Assembly (NCBI RefSeq): GCF_036503815.1
Contig: NZ_AP027764.1
Location: 1,240,001 to 1,304,000 of the forward strand
Direction: 5' to 3'
Length of the DNA: 64,000 nucleotides
DNA from: Escherichia coli
GTDB taxonomy: Bacteria; Pseudomonadota; Gammaproteobacteria; Enterobacterales; Enterobacteriaceae
Position 1 is the first letter of the stretch, and each line of letters opens with the position of its first letter. Shown in pieces: positions 38,325-47,723 of this stretch. The notes below the pieces were generated by a model that saw nothing but the letters and a program-made list of their open reading frames with translations, had not been told where the DNA came from and searched no databases. The position numbers were made by a program, and so were the translations under genes.

Positions 38325-39551
38325 TTATCTCACCAGCTTTTCGGCACGCTGGTGTTTGGCCTGATACATATTGTGATCGGCCAGCTCTTGTAATTTTTCC
38401 GCAGAGGCATGCTCAATGGTCATCGCGTAACCAATGCTTAATGTCATTGTGGTCTGATGACCATTATGAAGATCAAACGGGCGATTAAAGATTTGTGTCA
38501 GTGCTGAGCAAATCCGCTGTACTTCGGATTCCGACTGTACACCAAAGAGGACCATCGCGAATTCATCGCCGTCTATGCGGTATGCTTTATGTTGCAGCCC
38601 GCCAAATTCTGCTAACCGTTTTGCTACCTCAATCAAGACCCGATCGCCCGTCGCATGACCCCAGGTATCGTTGATATATTTAAAATTATCGCCATCAAGA
38701 AACAGTAACGCCGACGTTTTTCTGGCGTCGGAACTGCTCATCAACGTGTTGATGCCGCTACGAAACGCAGCCCGGTTCGCCAGCCCGGTTAATGGGTCAT
38801 GTAGCGCGGTACGTAGCAGCTGCGCATTTTTAGCCTGTAAGCGAAGCTGCCACTCTTCCATTTCATCCAGCAGACTGTTGAAGTCGAGAGCGAAGCGGTG
38901 AAACTCAGCGATACGTTCTTCCGAAACTCGTCGGGAAAAATTGCGGTTAGAACGCACATCATGTACGACATCGGTGATATTTTTCAGCGCTTCCACCAGG
39001 CCATTGTGCAAATGGCGGGTGAGGGTAATTGCGATGCCTGATGCCAGCAGAATACAACCGGTCAGGACAGCGAGCGAAAACCAGATAAAATGGCTGATTG
39101 AACTGTCGCGAGCGGTTAAGCGTACTTCGCCAATGGTTTCACCATTGTGACGAATCGGCTGAATGATGGGGGCAGGGAAGAGCCAGTGGCTTATGAAATT
39201 GCTGAAAGTATCACCTGGCTCCTTACGGGTGTAATGCCAGGATGCCAGAATATTTTGCTGCTTATCACGCACTTCTGCAGTTGCAAATTGGCCTTGCTGC
39301 CCCAGCGCTGCCAATGTTTCAGTTGCTGCGGGGCCATCGGCAAAAACGACCGCTGCTTCCAGAGTGTAAGTCATTGTTGCTGCTGTAAGTGCCAGGTTTT
39401 TTTGCGCGTACTGTTTCAGGGTCAGCACAGAGGTCACGGAAAGCAGCAACCAGATCAGCATCATAGTGATAAATATGCTGGTCATACTGATGTTGCGTAA
39501 TGCTCTTTTAAACGTGGGGCGCTTATGAAGAGAATTATCGTTATCCATCAT
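38325..39551 (-). CDS. dgcN: Diguanylate cyclase DgcN (YfiN), altered GGDEF motif
   Basis: 408 residues: an N-terminal transmembrane helix (about 25-46), a periplasmic CHASE8-type region (about 48-150), a second membrane helix (about 154-176), HAMP (about 177-235) and a GGDEF domain (about 250-405). It makes cyclic-di-GMP, is repressed by periplasmic YfiR, and can arrest division. The signature is read as I-D-G-D-E-F (D327 to F331), so the first Gly of GGDEF is Asp. The K-12 allele, as I recall it, has LGGDEF. Confidence 0.95.
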   Translation of the reverse strand: MMDNDNSLHKRPTFKRALRNISMTSIFITMMLIWLLLSVTSVLTLKQYAQKNLALTAATMTYTLEAAVVFADGPAATETLAALGQQGQFATAEVRDKQQNILASWHYTRKEPGDTFSNFISHWLFPAPIIQPIRHNGETIGEVRLTARDSSISHFIWFSLAVLTGCILLASGIAITLTRHLHNGLVEALKNITDVVHDVRSNRNFSRRVSEERIAEFHRFALDFNSLLDEMEEWQLRLQAKNAQLLRTALHDPLTGLANRAAFRSGINTLMSSSDARKTSALLFLDGDNFKYINDTWGHATGDRVLIEVAKRLAEFGGLQHKAYRIDGDEFAMVLFGVQSESEVQRICSALTQIFNRPFDLHNGHQTTMTLSIGYAMTIEHASAEKLQELADHNMYQAKHQRAEKLVR

Positions 39552-40059
39552 TTTTCTTCCGTGCGAGCATTAAGACATCTGGGTTCACCTTTACACCGCT
39601 ACGCGATAAGGCATCCAGGTTTACGGCAAATCTGACGTCATTATTGTGGATGATCAGACAAAAGGCGCTGCCAATAATGCACTCGGCATTTTGTTCGGCA
39701 ATTAATAATAACGCCTTTGACGGATATTGTTCGGTTAATTCCATCTGGAATGTTGGTGACTCGTTGCCAAAATAAAAACCATTGCAGCCTGATATCATCG
39801 CCTCTTGTTGAGAGTGAATGATGACAGGCAGATAAGGCAAAGATGTCGCGCCATTCTCTTGTAGGGCGGTACTAAAACGTGAAGATGAAAAGATACATAA
39901 CTTTGGTAGGCCTGATAGCGCAGGCCAGCGAGTGTAACTGACAATACCGGAAACCATCATACGCACGTTTTTCGCAACGTCAGAAGGTTCCTGAGCGAGT
40001 ATTGGTGCTCCCGTCAGCAGGAGAATCAGCAGTAAGAACAGTCGGTGAGAAAAACGCAT
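39541..40059 (-). CDS. yfiR: Periplasmic repressor YfiR
   Basis: 172 residues with a signal peptide ending near AQA-like LAQ (residues 1-23). Mature protein with cysteines expected to sense redox by disulfides. It binds the periplasmic part of DgcN and blocks its activity. It overlaps the dgcN start by 11 bases and heads the yfiR-dgcN-yfiB unit. Confidence 0.95.
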   Translation of the reverse strand: MRFSHRLFLLLILLLTGAPILAQEPSDVAKNVRMMVSGIVSYTRWPALSGLPKLCIFSSSRFSTALQENGATSLPYLPVIIHSQQEAMISGCNGFYFGNESPTFQMELTEQYPSKALLLIAEQNAECIIGSAFCLIIHNNDVRFAVNLDALSRSGVKVNPDVLMLARKKNDG

Positions 40060-40208
40060 TCAGGGATCCTCACCATCTTCGCTCGAAATGCATCGATATT
40101 TTTTCAGAATGCTCATTAAAATATCATTCTTTCATGCGGTCGTCATCAATGTGAGAAATAAAACACAATGAGTAGAATCTCATGTTTAATTTATTTGTGG
40201 GGGTTTAA

Positions 40209-40574
40209 TTAATTTAATCGTATTGTGCTGGCATTTTCATCAGCCCCTTTTTGCCATACTTCATGCAGTTGGCTGGCATTTTCAACATTGTTGCAGCTGG
40301 CAGGAAAGCTTTTACCGGAAAGTCCTCGGGCATAAGTAAAATCGGTCTGGCAAGTTTTCTTTTGTCCTTCGGCATATCCTTTAAGGTATAGGCCGCGATC
40401 CGCCTGTGAATCGCTAAATGCATCGTCATCTTTTATGGCGTTGCCCGATATCGCATCTTCCATACCAACATCATACCAGTCGGTGCTGGTCAAGGTTGGC
40501 GCGTGAGTATAAGGATCAATCTGACATCCGCTAACCAGTAAAGCCAACAAGGGGGCGATAAACTTTTTCATCAT
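40209..40574 (-). CDS. yfiL: Lipoprotein YfiL
   Basis: 121 residues from MMKKFIAPLLALLVSGC (lipobox LVSGC, C17), with GAAAGGAG before the ATG. The function is unknown; four further cysteines could make disulfides. The longer frame to 40640 lacks a good start. It lies divergent from aroF. Confidence 0.88.
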   Translation of the reverse strand: MMKKFIAPLLALLVSGCQIDPYTHAPTLTSTDWYDVGMEDAISGNAIKDDDAFSDSQADRGLYLKGYAEGQKKTCQTDFTYARGLSGKSFPASCNNVENASQLHEVWQKGADENASTIRLN

Positions 40575-40619
40575 TTCTTTCTCCTTTTTCAAAGCATAGC
40601 GGATTGTTTTCAAAGGCGA

Positions 40620-40726
40620 TGTAAATTTATTTATACACAAACAAGGGTTAAAAGCGCGAATAAATTGCTTGTGTAAAGAAAAATGTACGAAATATGGATT
40701 GAAAACTTTACTTTATGTGTTATCGT
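40620..40726 (+). promoter_or_regulatory. aroF promoter with TyrR boxes
   Basis: Two TyrR sites follow TGTAAA-N6-TTTACA: TGTAAA at 40620-40625 with TATACA at 40632-40637, and TGTAAA at 40672-40677 with TGTACG at 40684-40689. The promoter -35 TTGAAA (40699-40704) and -10 TATCGT (40721-40726) with 16 bases between follow. TyrR with tyrosine represses aroF-tyrA here in K-12. Confidence 0.75.
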
Positions 40727-40783
40727 TACGTCATCCTCGCTGAGGATCAACTATCGCAAACGAGCATAAACAGGATCGCCATC

Positions 40784-41854
40784 ATGCAAAAAGACGCGCT
40801 GAATAACGTACATATTACCGACGAACAAGTTTTAATGACTCCGGAACAACTGAAGGCCGCTTTTCCATTAAGCCTGCAACAGGAAGCCCAGATTGCTGAC
40901 TCGCGTAAAACCATTTCAGATATTATCGCCGGGCGCGATCCTCGTCTGTTGGTAGTATGTGGTCCTTGTTCCATTCATGATCCGGAAACTGCTCTGGAAT
41001 ATGCTCGTCGATTTAAAGCCCTTGCCGCAGAGGTCAGCGATAGCCTCTATCTGGTAATGCGCGTCTATTTTGAAAAACCCCGTACCACTGTCGGTTGGAA
41101 AGGGTTGATTAACGATCCCCATATGGATGGCTCTTTTGATGTAGAAGCCGGGCTGCAGATCGCGCGTAAATTGCTGCTTGAGCTGGTGAATATGGGACTG
41201 CCACTGGCGACGGAAGCGTTAGATCCTAATAGCCCGCAATACCTGGGCGATCTGTTTAGCTGGTCAGCAATTGGTGCTCGTACAACGGAATCGCAAACAC
41301 ACCGTGAAATGGCCTCCGGGCTTTCCATGCCGGTTGGTTTTAAAAACGGCACCGACGGCAGCCTTGCAACGGCTATTAACGCTATGCGTGCCGCCGCCCA
41401 GCCGCACCGTTTTGTTGGCATTAACCAGGCAGGGCAGGTTGCGTTGCTACAAACTCAGGGGAATCCGGACGGGCATGTGATCCTGCGCGGTGGTAAAGCG
41501 CCGAACTATAGCCCTGCGGATGTTGCGCAATGTGAAAAAGAGATGGAACAGGCGGGACTGCGCCCGTCTCTGATGGTAGATTGCAGCCACGGTAATTCCA
41601 ATAAAGATTATCGCCGTCAGCCTGCGGTGGCAGAATCCGTGGTTGCTCAAATCAAAGATGGCAATCGCTCAATTATTGGTCTGATGATCGAAAGTAATAT
41701 CCACGAGGGCAATCAGTCTTCCGAGCAACCGCGCAGTGAAATGAAATACGGTGTATCCGTAACCGATGCCTGCATTAGTTGGGAAATGACCGATGCCTTG
41801 CTGCGTGAAATTCATCAGGATCTGAACGGGCAGCTGACGGCTCGCGTGGCTTAA
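40784..41854 (+). CDS. aroF: DAHP synthase, tyrosine-sensitive, AroF
   Basis: 356 residues, equal to E. coli AroF. It condenses phosphoenolpyruvate and erythrose-4-phosphate to DAHP, the first shikimate step. Active-site blocks VVCGPCSIHD (about 58-67, metal Cys in CGPCS), KPRTTVGWKG and VDCSHGNSNKD are present. Feedback control by tyrosine. ATG at 40784 after CAGGATC. Ten bases before tyrA, forming the aroF-tyrA operon. Confidence 0.98.
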   Translation: MQKDALNNVHITDEQVLMTPEQLKAAFPLSLQQEAQIADSRKTISDIIAGRDPRLLVVCGPCSIHDPETALEYARRFKALAAEVSDSLYLVMRVYFEKPRTTVGWKGLINDPHMDGSFDVEAGLQIARKLLLELVNMGLPLATEALDPNSPQYLGDLFSWSAIGARTTESQTHREMASGLSMPVGFKNGTDGSLATAINAMRAAAQPHRFVGINQAGQVALLQTQGNPDGHVILRGGKAPNYSPADVAQCEKEMEQAGLRPSLMVDCSHGNSNKDYRRQPAVAESVVAQIKDGNRSIIGLMIESNIHEGNQSSEQPRSEMKYGVSVTDACISWEMTDALLREIHQDLNGQLTARVA

Positions 41855-41864
41855 GAGGTTTATT

Positions 41865-42986
41865 ATGGTTGCTGAATTGACCGCATTACGCGATCAAATT
41901 GATGAAGTCGATAAAGCGCTGCTGAATTTATTAGCGAAGCGTCTGGAACTGGTTGCTGAAGTGGGCGAGGTTAAAAGCCGCTTTGGACTGCCTATTTATG
42001 TTCCGGAGCGCGAGGCATCTATGCTGGCCTCGCGTCGTGCAGAGGCGGAAGCTCTGGGTGTACCGCCAGATCTGATTGAGGATGTTTTGCGTCGGGTGAT
42101 GCGTGAATCTTACTCCAGTGAAAACGACAAAGGATTTAAAACGCTTTGTCCGTCTCTGCGTCCGGTGGTTATCGTCGGTGGTGGCGGTCAGATGGGACGT
42201 CTGTTCGAGAAGATGCTGGCACTCTCGGGTTATCAGGTGCGGATTCTGGAGCAACATGACTGGGATCGAGCGGCTGATATTGTTGCCGATGCCGGAATGG
42301 TGATTGTTAGTGTGCCCATCCACGTTACTGAACAAGTTATTGGCAAATTACCGCCTTTACCGAAAGATTGTATTCTGGTCGATCTGGCATCGGTGAAAAA
42401 TGGACCATTACAGGCCATGCTGGCGGCGCATGATGGTCCGGTGCTGGGGTTACACCCGATGTTCGGCCCGGACAGCGGTAGCCTGGCAAAGCAAGTTGTG
42501 GTCTGGTGTGATGGACGTAAGCCGGAAGCATACCAATGGTTTCTGGAGCAAATTCAGGTCTGGGGCGCTCGGCTGCATCGTATTAGCGCTGTCGAGCACG
42601 ATCAGAATATGGCGTTTATTCAGGCACTGCGCCACTTTGCTACTTTTGCTTATGGGCTGCACCTGGCAGAAGAAAATGTTCAGCTTGAGCAACTTCTGGC
42701 GCTTTCTTCGCCGATTTACCGCCTTGAGCTGGCGATGGTTGGGCGACTGTTTGCCCAGGATCCGCAACTGTATGCCGACATTATTATGTCGTCAGAGCGT
42801 AATCTGGCGTTAATCAAACGTTACTATAAGCGTTTCGGCGAGGCGATTGAGTTGCTGGAGCAGGGCGATAAGCAGGCGTTTATTGACAGTTTCCGCAAGG
42901 TGGAGCACTGGTTCGGCGATTACGCACAGCGTTTTCAGAGTGAAAGCCGCGTGTTATTGCGTCAGGCGAATGACAGTCGCCAGTAA
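41865..42986 (+). CDS. tyrA: Chorismate mutase/prephenate dehydrogenase TyrA
   Basis: 373 residues. The first 90 are the AroQ chorismate mutase. The dehydrogenase domain begins with the NAD-binding VIVGGGGQMGRLFEKM near residue 100-114. It makes 4-hydroxyphenylpyruvate, the tyrosine precursor, and is inhibited by tyrosine. Co-transcribed with aroF. Confidence 0.98.
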   Translation: MVAELTALRDQIDEVDKALLNLLAKRLELVAEVGEVKSRFGLPIYVPEREASMLASRRAEAEALGVPPDLIEDVLRRVMRESYSSENDKGFKTLCPSLRPVVIVGGGGQMGRLFEKMLALSGYQVRILEQHDWDRAADIVADAGMVIVSVPIHVTEQVIGKLPPLPKDCILVDLASVKNGPLQAMLAAHDGPVLGLHPMFGPDSGSLAKQVVVWCDGRKPEAYQWFLEQIQVWGARLHRISAVEHDQNMAFIQALRHFATFAYGLHLAEENVQLEQLLALSSPIYRLELAMVGRLFAQDPQLYADIIMSSERNLALIKRYYKRFGEAIELLEQGDKQAFIDSFRKVEHWFGDYAQRFQSESRVLLRQANDSRQ

Positions 42987-42993
42987 TAATCCA

Positions 42994-43021
42994 GTGCCGG
43001 GTGGCGTGTTTCACCCGGCAC
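42994..43021. terminator. Bidirectional terminator between tyrA and pheA
   Basis: GTGCCGGGTG (42994-43003), loop of eight, CACCCGGCAC (43012-43021): a perfect ten-pair stem at the junction of two convergent genes. The flanking U-tracts are weak. Confidence 0.65.
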
Positions 43022-43028
43022 GATTTCA

Positions 43029-44189
43029 TTATGCCGGATCGACTGGTACCACATTCTCGCTTGGGTAACAGCCCAGGACTTTCATCGAGCGAGTGATTTC
43101 ACCTAGCTCTTTCAACGCCTGTTGCATTTCCGCTGATTCCAGATTGGCCTGAATATCCAGATAAAACATCTCTTCCCACGGGTTTCCGTGAATCGGGCGT
43201 GATTCCAGACGGGTCATAATCAGATTGTGGTTGCGCAGTACCAGCAACGCTTCAACCAGCGCACCAGCTTGTTGTCCGGTCGCCATTAACAACGTCGTTT
43301 TCGCCGGAACCTGGTCAGAAACGTTAATGGCTTTACGTGCCAACACCACAAATCGGGTGAAGTTTTGTCGCTGATTCGCTTCAATATGCTCCAGTACCTG
43401 CAAACCGTACAAAGTGCCGCCAGCTTCGCTTCCCAACGCAGCAACATGCGGTGATTTTGCCTGTGCAACCTTTTCCATTGCCGCAGACGTACTTTCGGTA
43501 TATTCAATCTTCCAGTGCGGATAACGATTAAGGAATTTGCTGCATTGCTGGAATGGCTGCGGATGGCTGTAGACCGTATTAATGGTGGATAAATCAGTAG
43601 TGCCGGAGACCAACAAACAATGATCGATAGTTAACGTCATCTCGCCAACAATCGACAAACTGGTATGTTGCAGCAGATCGTAAACGTCGTTTATGGCACC
43701 GGAGCTGGTATTTTCAATCGGTACGACGGCATAGTCGGCCTGGCCGGTTTCCACCTGATTAAAAATATCGGCAAATTTGGCGCAGCCACTTTCAATGAAT
43801 TGCTCAAAGTGACGCGCAGCGTACTGACGAGCGGCAAGATGTGAATAGGAGCCTTTGGGGCCGAGAAAAGCGATGCGTGCTGAGTGCGGATTAATTTTAT
43901 TGAGATGTTGCTGGAGCAGTGCCTGCTGAGTTAATACGGAATCTTCAATGATGAGCTGGAACAGGCGAGTAATGTAATGGGCGTCCAGATGGTGCACTTT
44001 ACCGAGCGTAATTAATCTTTCCAGCAAATCGCGTTCGCGATCAATATCACGTACCGGGCGATGAGAGAGCAGTTTGGCTTTTCCCACCTCGACGGCCAGT
44101 TCGCGCCGCTCTGCCAGTAATGCTAATAATTTTTCATCCAGCGCGCTGATTTTCTCTCGCAGCGCCAGTAACGGGTTTTCCGATGTCAT
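43029..44189 (-). CDS. pheA: Chorismate mutase/prephenate dehydratase PheA
   Basis: 386 residues. The AroQ mutase is residues 1-95, the dehydratase follows (about 104-285, with TTDLS near 275 region and ENTSSGAINDVYDLL), and the regulatory ACT domain has the phenylalanine-binding ESRPIHGNPW motif near 329. It makes phenylpyruvate and is inhibited by phenylalanine. Transcription is attenuated through pheL. Confidence 0.98.
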   Translation of the reverse strand: MTSENPLLALREKISALDEKLLALLAERRELAVEVGKAKLLSHRPVRDIDRERDLLERLITLGKVHHLDAHYITRLFQLIIEDSVLTQQALLQQHLNKINPHSARIAFLGPKGSYSHLAARQYAARHFEQFIESGCAKFADIFNQVETGQADYAVVPIENTSSGAINDVYDLLQHTSLSIVGEMTLTIDHCLLVSGTTDLSTINTVYSHPQPFQQCSKFLNRYPHWKIEYTESTSAAMEKVAQAKSPHVAALGSEAGGTLYGLQVLEHIEANQRQNFTRFVVLARKAINVSDQVPAKTTLLMATGQQAGALVEALLVLRNHNLIMTRLESRPIHGNPWEEMFYLDIQANLESAEMQQALKELGEITRSMKVLGCYPSENVVPVDPA

Positions 44190-44212
44190 AGTGTTGCCTT
44201 TTTGTTATCAAT

Positions 44213-44240
44213 AAAAAAGGCCCCCCGGTTTGGGAGGCCT
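44213..44240 (-). terminator. pheA attenuator terminator
   Basis: On the minus strand AGGCCTCCC, loop AAACC, GGGGGGCCT then six T: a nine-pair stem with one mismatch located between pheL and pheA. It forms when the leader is read to the end, and is prevented when ribosomes stall on its Phe codons. Confidence 0.85.
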
Positions 44241-44287
44241 TATTGTTCGTCTTCGCATTCTGTTTCACACGACGAAACGCCTCCCAT

Positions 44288-44335
44288 TCAGGGGAAGGTA
44301 AAAAAGAATGCGAAGAAAAACGGTGTGTGTTTCAT
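44288..44335 (-). CDS. pheL: pheA operon leader peptide PheL
   Basis: 15 residues, MKHTPFFFAFFFTFP, seven of them Phe, encoded from the ATG at 44335. Translation speed at the Phe codons senses charged tRNA-Phe. K-12 PheL has Ile as residue 4; this one has Thr. It is too short to appear as an ordinary gene call, but position and content are clear. Preceded by AAGGAA. Confidence 0.95.
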   Translation of the reverse strand: MKHTPFFFAFFFTFP

Positions 44336-44360
44336 GTTTGTTTCCTTAAGTGACTTTAGT

Positions 44361-44390
44361 ACAGTACCCGTACTGTTTTCACGCTGTCAA
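44361..44390 (-). promoter_or_regulatory. pheL-pheA promoter
   Basis: Minus strand -35 TTGACA (44390-44385), 18-base spacer, -10 TACTGT (44366-44361). It directly follows the raiA terminator. Confidence 0.7.
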
Positions 44391-44391
44391 C

Positions 44392-44415
44392 AAAAAACGC
44401 GCCCGAAGGCGCGTT
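44392..44415 (-). terminator. raiA terminator
   Basis: AACGCGCC (44396-44403), loop CGAA, GGCGCGTT (44408-44415); on the minus strand followed by six T (44397-44392). Confidence 0.9.
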
Positions 44416-44438
44416 GGCGATACACTCAATATAAAGGA

Positions 44439-44834
<396 letters not shown>

Positions 44835-45026
44835 TCAAAATGTGTGATGGAAATCTCATAATTTTGTCACTTTTTGTCAACGAATCTTTTTTGTGAGAAA
44901 TCGCAGGAAGAGGTGTTTTTTTACTTGAGGAATATCTCAAAGCGAGCCATATTTGATGAGATCGATAGTGACTAAATCGCTTCAGTTTCACAACTAACAG
45001 AATAAAAAAACGGCAGCTCAAGGCTG

Positions 45027-45834
45027 TAATGCCAGTCAGTTAAGCAACTGACTGGCTCTTTTTCGGGGCTGTGGGGTATTTCCAGGGCCTCTCCTTTACC
45101 ACTCTCGGGAAGGCCCTTTCCCTTCTTGTCGGTAATTTCACAAGTTGTCCCATACTTGCAAGATCGCGCATCAGCTCCGGTATACGTCCCGGTGAAGCGC
45201 ATGGCGTCCGTCATCGACGTCAGCAGATGGCTGGTCAGTTCCATCTGGCAGACCATTTTGACCTGCGGGTAGAGCGCCGGGTTCCCGGCATGTGTCTGGC
45301 GGGGGAAGGCTGCATCGTTCTCTGGTGTATCCGGTGTGCGCCAGAACACACCATCGATGGCCAGCAGGGGCAGGCCGCACCAGTGCGGATGCAGCGTGGC
45401 GTTATGCCAGAGCTGCGCTGTTTTCGTGAACACGCGTCGGACAGCCTCACTTCCCAGGCGCTGGCGGGCCTGAATAACGGCACTGGGGGCAACGAAGGGG
45501 CGATTGCCCGGCAGCATGATGTCCAGGCGATTCACAATCTGGTGAAGAGGTTCTTTACGCTCAAGCGCCATGCCAACAATACACCAGACCATCATTTCGA
45601 GGGGAAGACGGCGCTTGCGTAGCGTTACAGTACCTGATTCGGCAAGGCAACGAGAGATGAGTTCGGGGTCGAGGTAATCCCCAGAGAAGTCAGTGGGTTA
45701 CGCAGAGAATCGTAACGGGATACCAAATCAAGGGCCTGTCCAATGAGCATAAAAAAATCCGGAAACGAGTGAGCGTTTCCGGATTCTTACACAGGCACTG
45801 GATCGGTCAACTGATCCTTAACTGATCGGCATTA
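45027..45834 (-). mobile_element. Internally deleted IS4 with 13-base target duplication
   Basis: Both inverted ends are present: TAATGCCAGTCAGTTAAG from 45027 on the plus strand and TAATGCCGATCAGTTAAG from 45834 on the minus strand. Length is 808 bases against about 1426 for a full IS4. The flanks CAGCTCAAGGCTG (45014-45026 and 45835-45847) are a perfect 13-base duplication, typical of IS4. The target is the loop and stem tip of the bamD/raiA terminator, so the hairpin AACGGCAGC...GCTGCCGTT is split. The transposase is dead. Confidence 0.93.
45040..45750 (-). pseudogene. IS4 transposase remnant (insG-like)
   Basis: From the ATG at 45750 (MLIGQALDLVSRYDSLRN) the frame breaks where a C run at 45679-45682 is one base short. 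From MMVWCIVGMALERKEP the second frame continues through the first catalytic block LLAIDGVFWRTPD. It then jumps from MELTSHLLT to SMTDAMRF, skipping about 130 residues between two HLLT-coding repeats. A second jump goes from DAMRF to PGRIPELMRDLASMGQ with another frame change, up to the IS4 C-terminus KKSQSVA. The second and third catalytic residues are lost, so it cannot transpose by itself. Confidence 0.88.
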
Positions 45835-45870
45835 CAGCTCAAGGCTGCCGTTTTGTGTTTCAGGTTTCTG

Positions 45871-46608
45871 TTATGTATTGCTGCTGTTTGCGGCGATGAT
45901 TTTCGCTACTTTTTCAGCTTGCGCATTCATCTGCATCTGACGGTATGCATTTTCCATCAGCGGCAGCGCATCACGCGTAGCCTGGGTATCCGGATAGTCG
46001 CGCAACATGCCTTCTACGCGGTTAACGACGGCAACCCATGCACCACGTTCTGTATAATACTCGGCAACGGAGTATTCATATTTCGCCAGACGATCTTTCA
46101 GGAATACCAGACGTTTGGTGGCATCGGTGGTGTACTGACTGTTCGGATAGCCGCGCACCAGTTTGGAAAAGTCACTAAACGCAGCTCGTGCATGTTGAGG
46201 ATCGCGATCGCTACGGTCAACGCCAAAGAACCCTTGTAGTGCACTGTCATCGAGCGCCATATTGGTCAGGCCACGCATGTACATGACATAATCGATATTC
46301 GGATGGGTCGGGTTAAGGCGAATAAAACGATCGATGGCAGCCTGTGCTAACGGCAAATCGGCGTTTTTATAGTAGGCGTAGATGAGATCCAGCTGCACCT
46401 GCTGCGAATACGGACCAAACGGATAGCGATTATCTAACGCTTCCAGTTGCGTTATTGCCTGTCTCCAGTTACCGTCCTGCAGCTTTTGTTGTGCAGTCGC
46501 GTAAATTTCATTTGGCGGATTATCAGGTACTTCTTCCTTTGACCCCGAGCAACCCGCCAAAAACAGGCTTAGTGTGGCGGCTGCCACCAGATATTTCATG
46601 CGCGTCAT
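45871..46608 (-). CDS. bamD: Outer membrane assembly lipoprotein BamD
   Basis: 245 residues with lipobox LFLAGC (C20) and five TPR repeats (for example [35 protein letters not shown], given in part). Essential BAM component that recognises the C-terminal signal of outer membrane proteins. Divergent from rluD. Its terminator is interrupted by the IS4 remnant downstream. Confidence 0.97.
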
Positions 46609-46742
46609 GACGTTTTGACTTTCCTCAAAATGTAATACGGGAGATTCTCTGTTCCTGCTCCCGGTTAAGACCAGCTACAATAGCACACTATATTAAACGG
46701 CAAAGCCGTAAAACCCCAACGATAAACGAAGAAGCAGTATAT

Positions 46743-47723
46743 ATGGCACAACGAGTACAGCTCACTGCAACGGTGTCCGAAAACCAACTCGGTCAACGCT
46801 TAGATCAGGCTTTGGCCGAAATGTTCCCGGATTATTCACGTTCGCGAATAAAAGAATGGATCCTCGACCAGCGCGTGCTGGTTAACGGCAAAGTTTGTGA
46901 TAAGCCGAAAGAAAAAGTATTGGGTGGCGAGCAGGTGGCCATCAACGCTGAGATTGAAGAAGAAGCGCGTTTTGAACCGCAGGATATCCCGCTGGATATC
47001 GTCTATGAAGATGAAGATATCATCGTCATTAATAAACCACGCGACCTGGTGGTACATCCTGGCGCGGGTAACCCGGATGGCACGGTACTGAATGCGTTGC
47101 TTCATTATTATCCGCCCATTGCCGATGTACCGCGTGCGGGCATCGTCCATCGTCTGGATAAAGACACCACCGGCCTGATGGTTGTGGCAAAAACCGTTCC
47201 GGCTCAGACGCGTTTAGTCGAATCTTTGCAACGGCGTGAAATTACTCGTGAGTATGAAGCGGTGGCAATTGGTCATATGACCGCTGGCGGTACAGTAGAT
47301 GAACCAATCAGCCGTCACCCGACCAAACGTACTCACATGGCGGTGCATCCGATGGGTAAACCGGCGGTCACTCACTATCGCATCATGGAACACTTCCGTG
47401 TGCACACGCGTCTGCGGTTGCGTCTGGAAACCGGACGTACGCACCAGATCCGCGTGCATATGGCCCATATCACTCATCCGCTGGTGGGCGATCCGGTTTA
47501 TGGCGGCCGTCCGCGTCCGCCAAAAGGTGCTTCGGAAGCGTTTATCTCCACGCTGCGTAAGTTTGACCGCCAGGCGCTTCATGCAACCATGCTGCGTCTT
47601 TATCACCCGATCTCCGGCATCGAAATGGAATGGCATGCGCCTATTCCACAAGATATGGTGGAGCTGATTGAGGTGATGCGCGCCGATTTCGAAGAGCATA
47701 AGGATGAAGTGGACTGGTTATGA
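46743..47723 (+). CDS. rluD: 23S rRNA pseudouridine synthase RluD
   Basis: 326 residues. S4 RNA-binding domain at 1-80 and the RluA-type catalytic domain with HRLDKDTTG; Asp139 is the nucleophile. It makes pseudouridines 1911, 1915 and 1917 in helix 69 of 23S rRNA. Its stop overlaps pgeF by four bases (ATGA). Confidence 0.98.
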   Translation: MAQRVQLTATVSENQLGQRLDQALAEMFPDYSRSRIKEWILDQRVLVNGKVCDKPKEKVLGGEQVAINAEIEEEARFEPQDIPLDIVYEDEDIIVINKPRDLVVHPGAGNPDGTVLNALLHYYPPIADVPRAGIVHRLDKDTTGLMVVAKTVPAQTRLVESLQRREITREYEAVAIGHMTAGGTVDEPISRHPTKRTHMAVHPMGKPAVTHYRIMEHFRVHTRLRLRLETGRTHQIRVHMAHITHPLVGDPVYGGRPRPPKGASEAFISTLRKFDRQALHATMLRLYHPISGIEMEWHAPIPQDMVELIEVMRADFEEHKDEVDWL

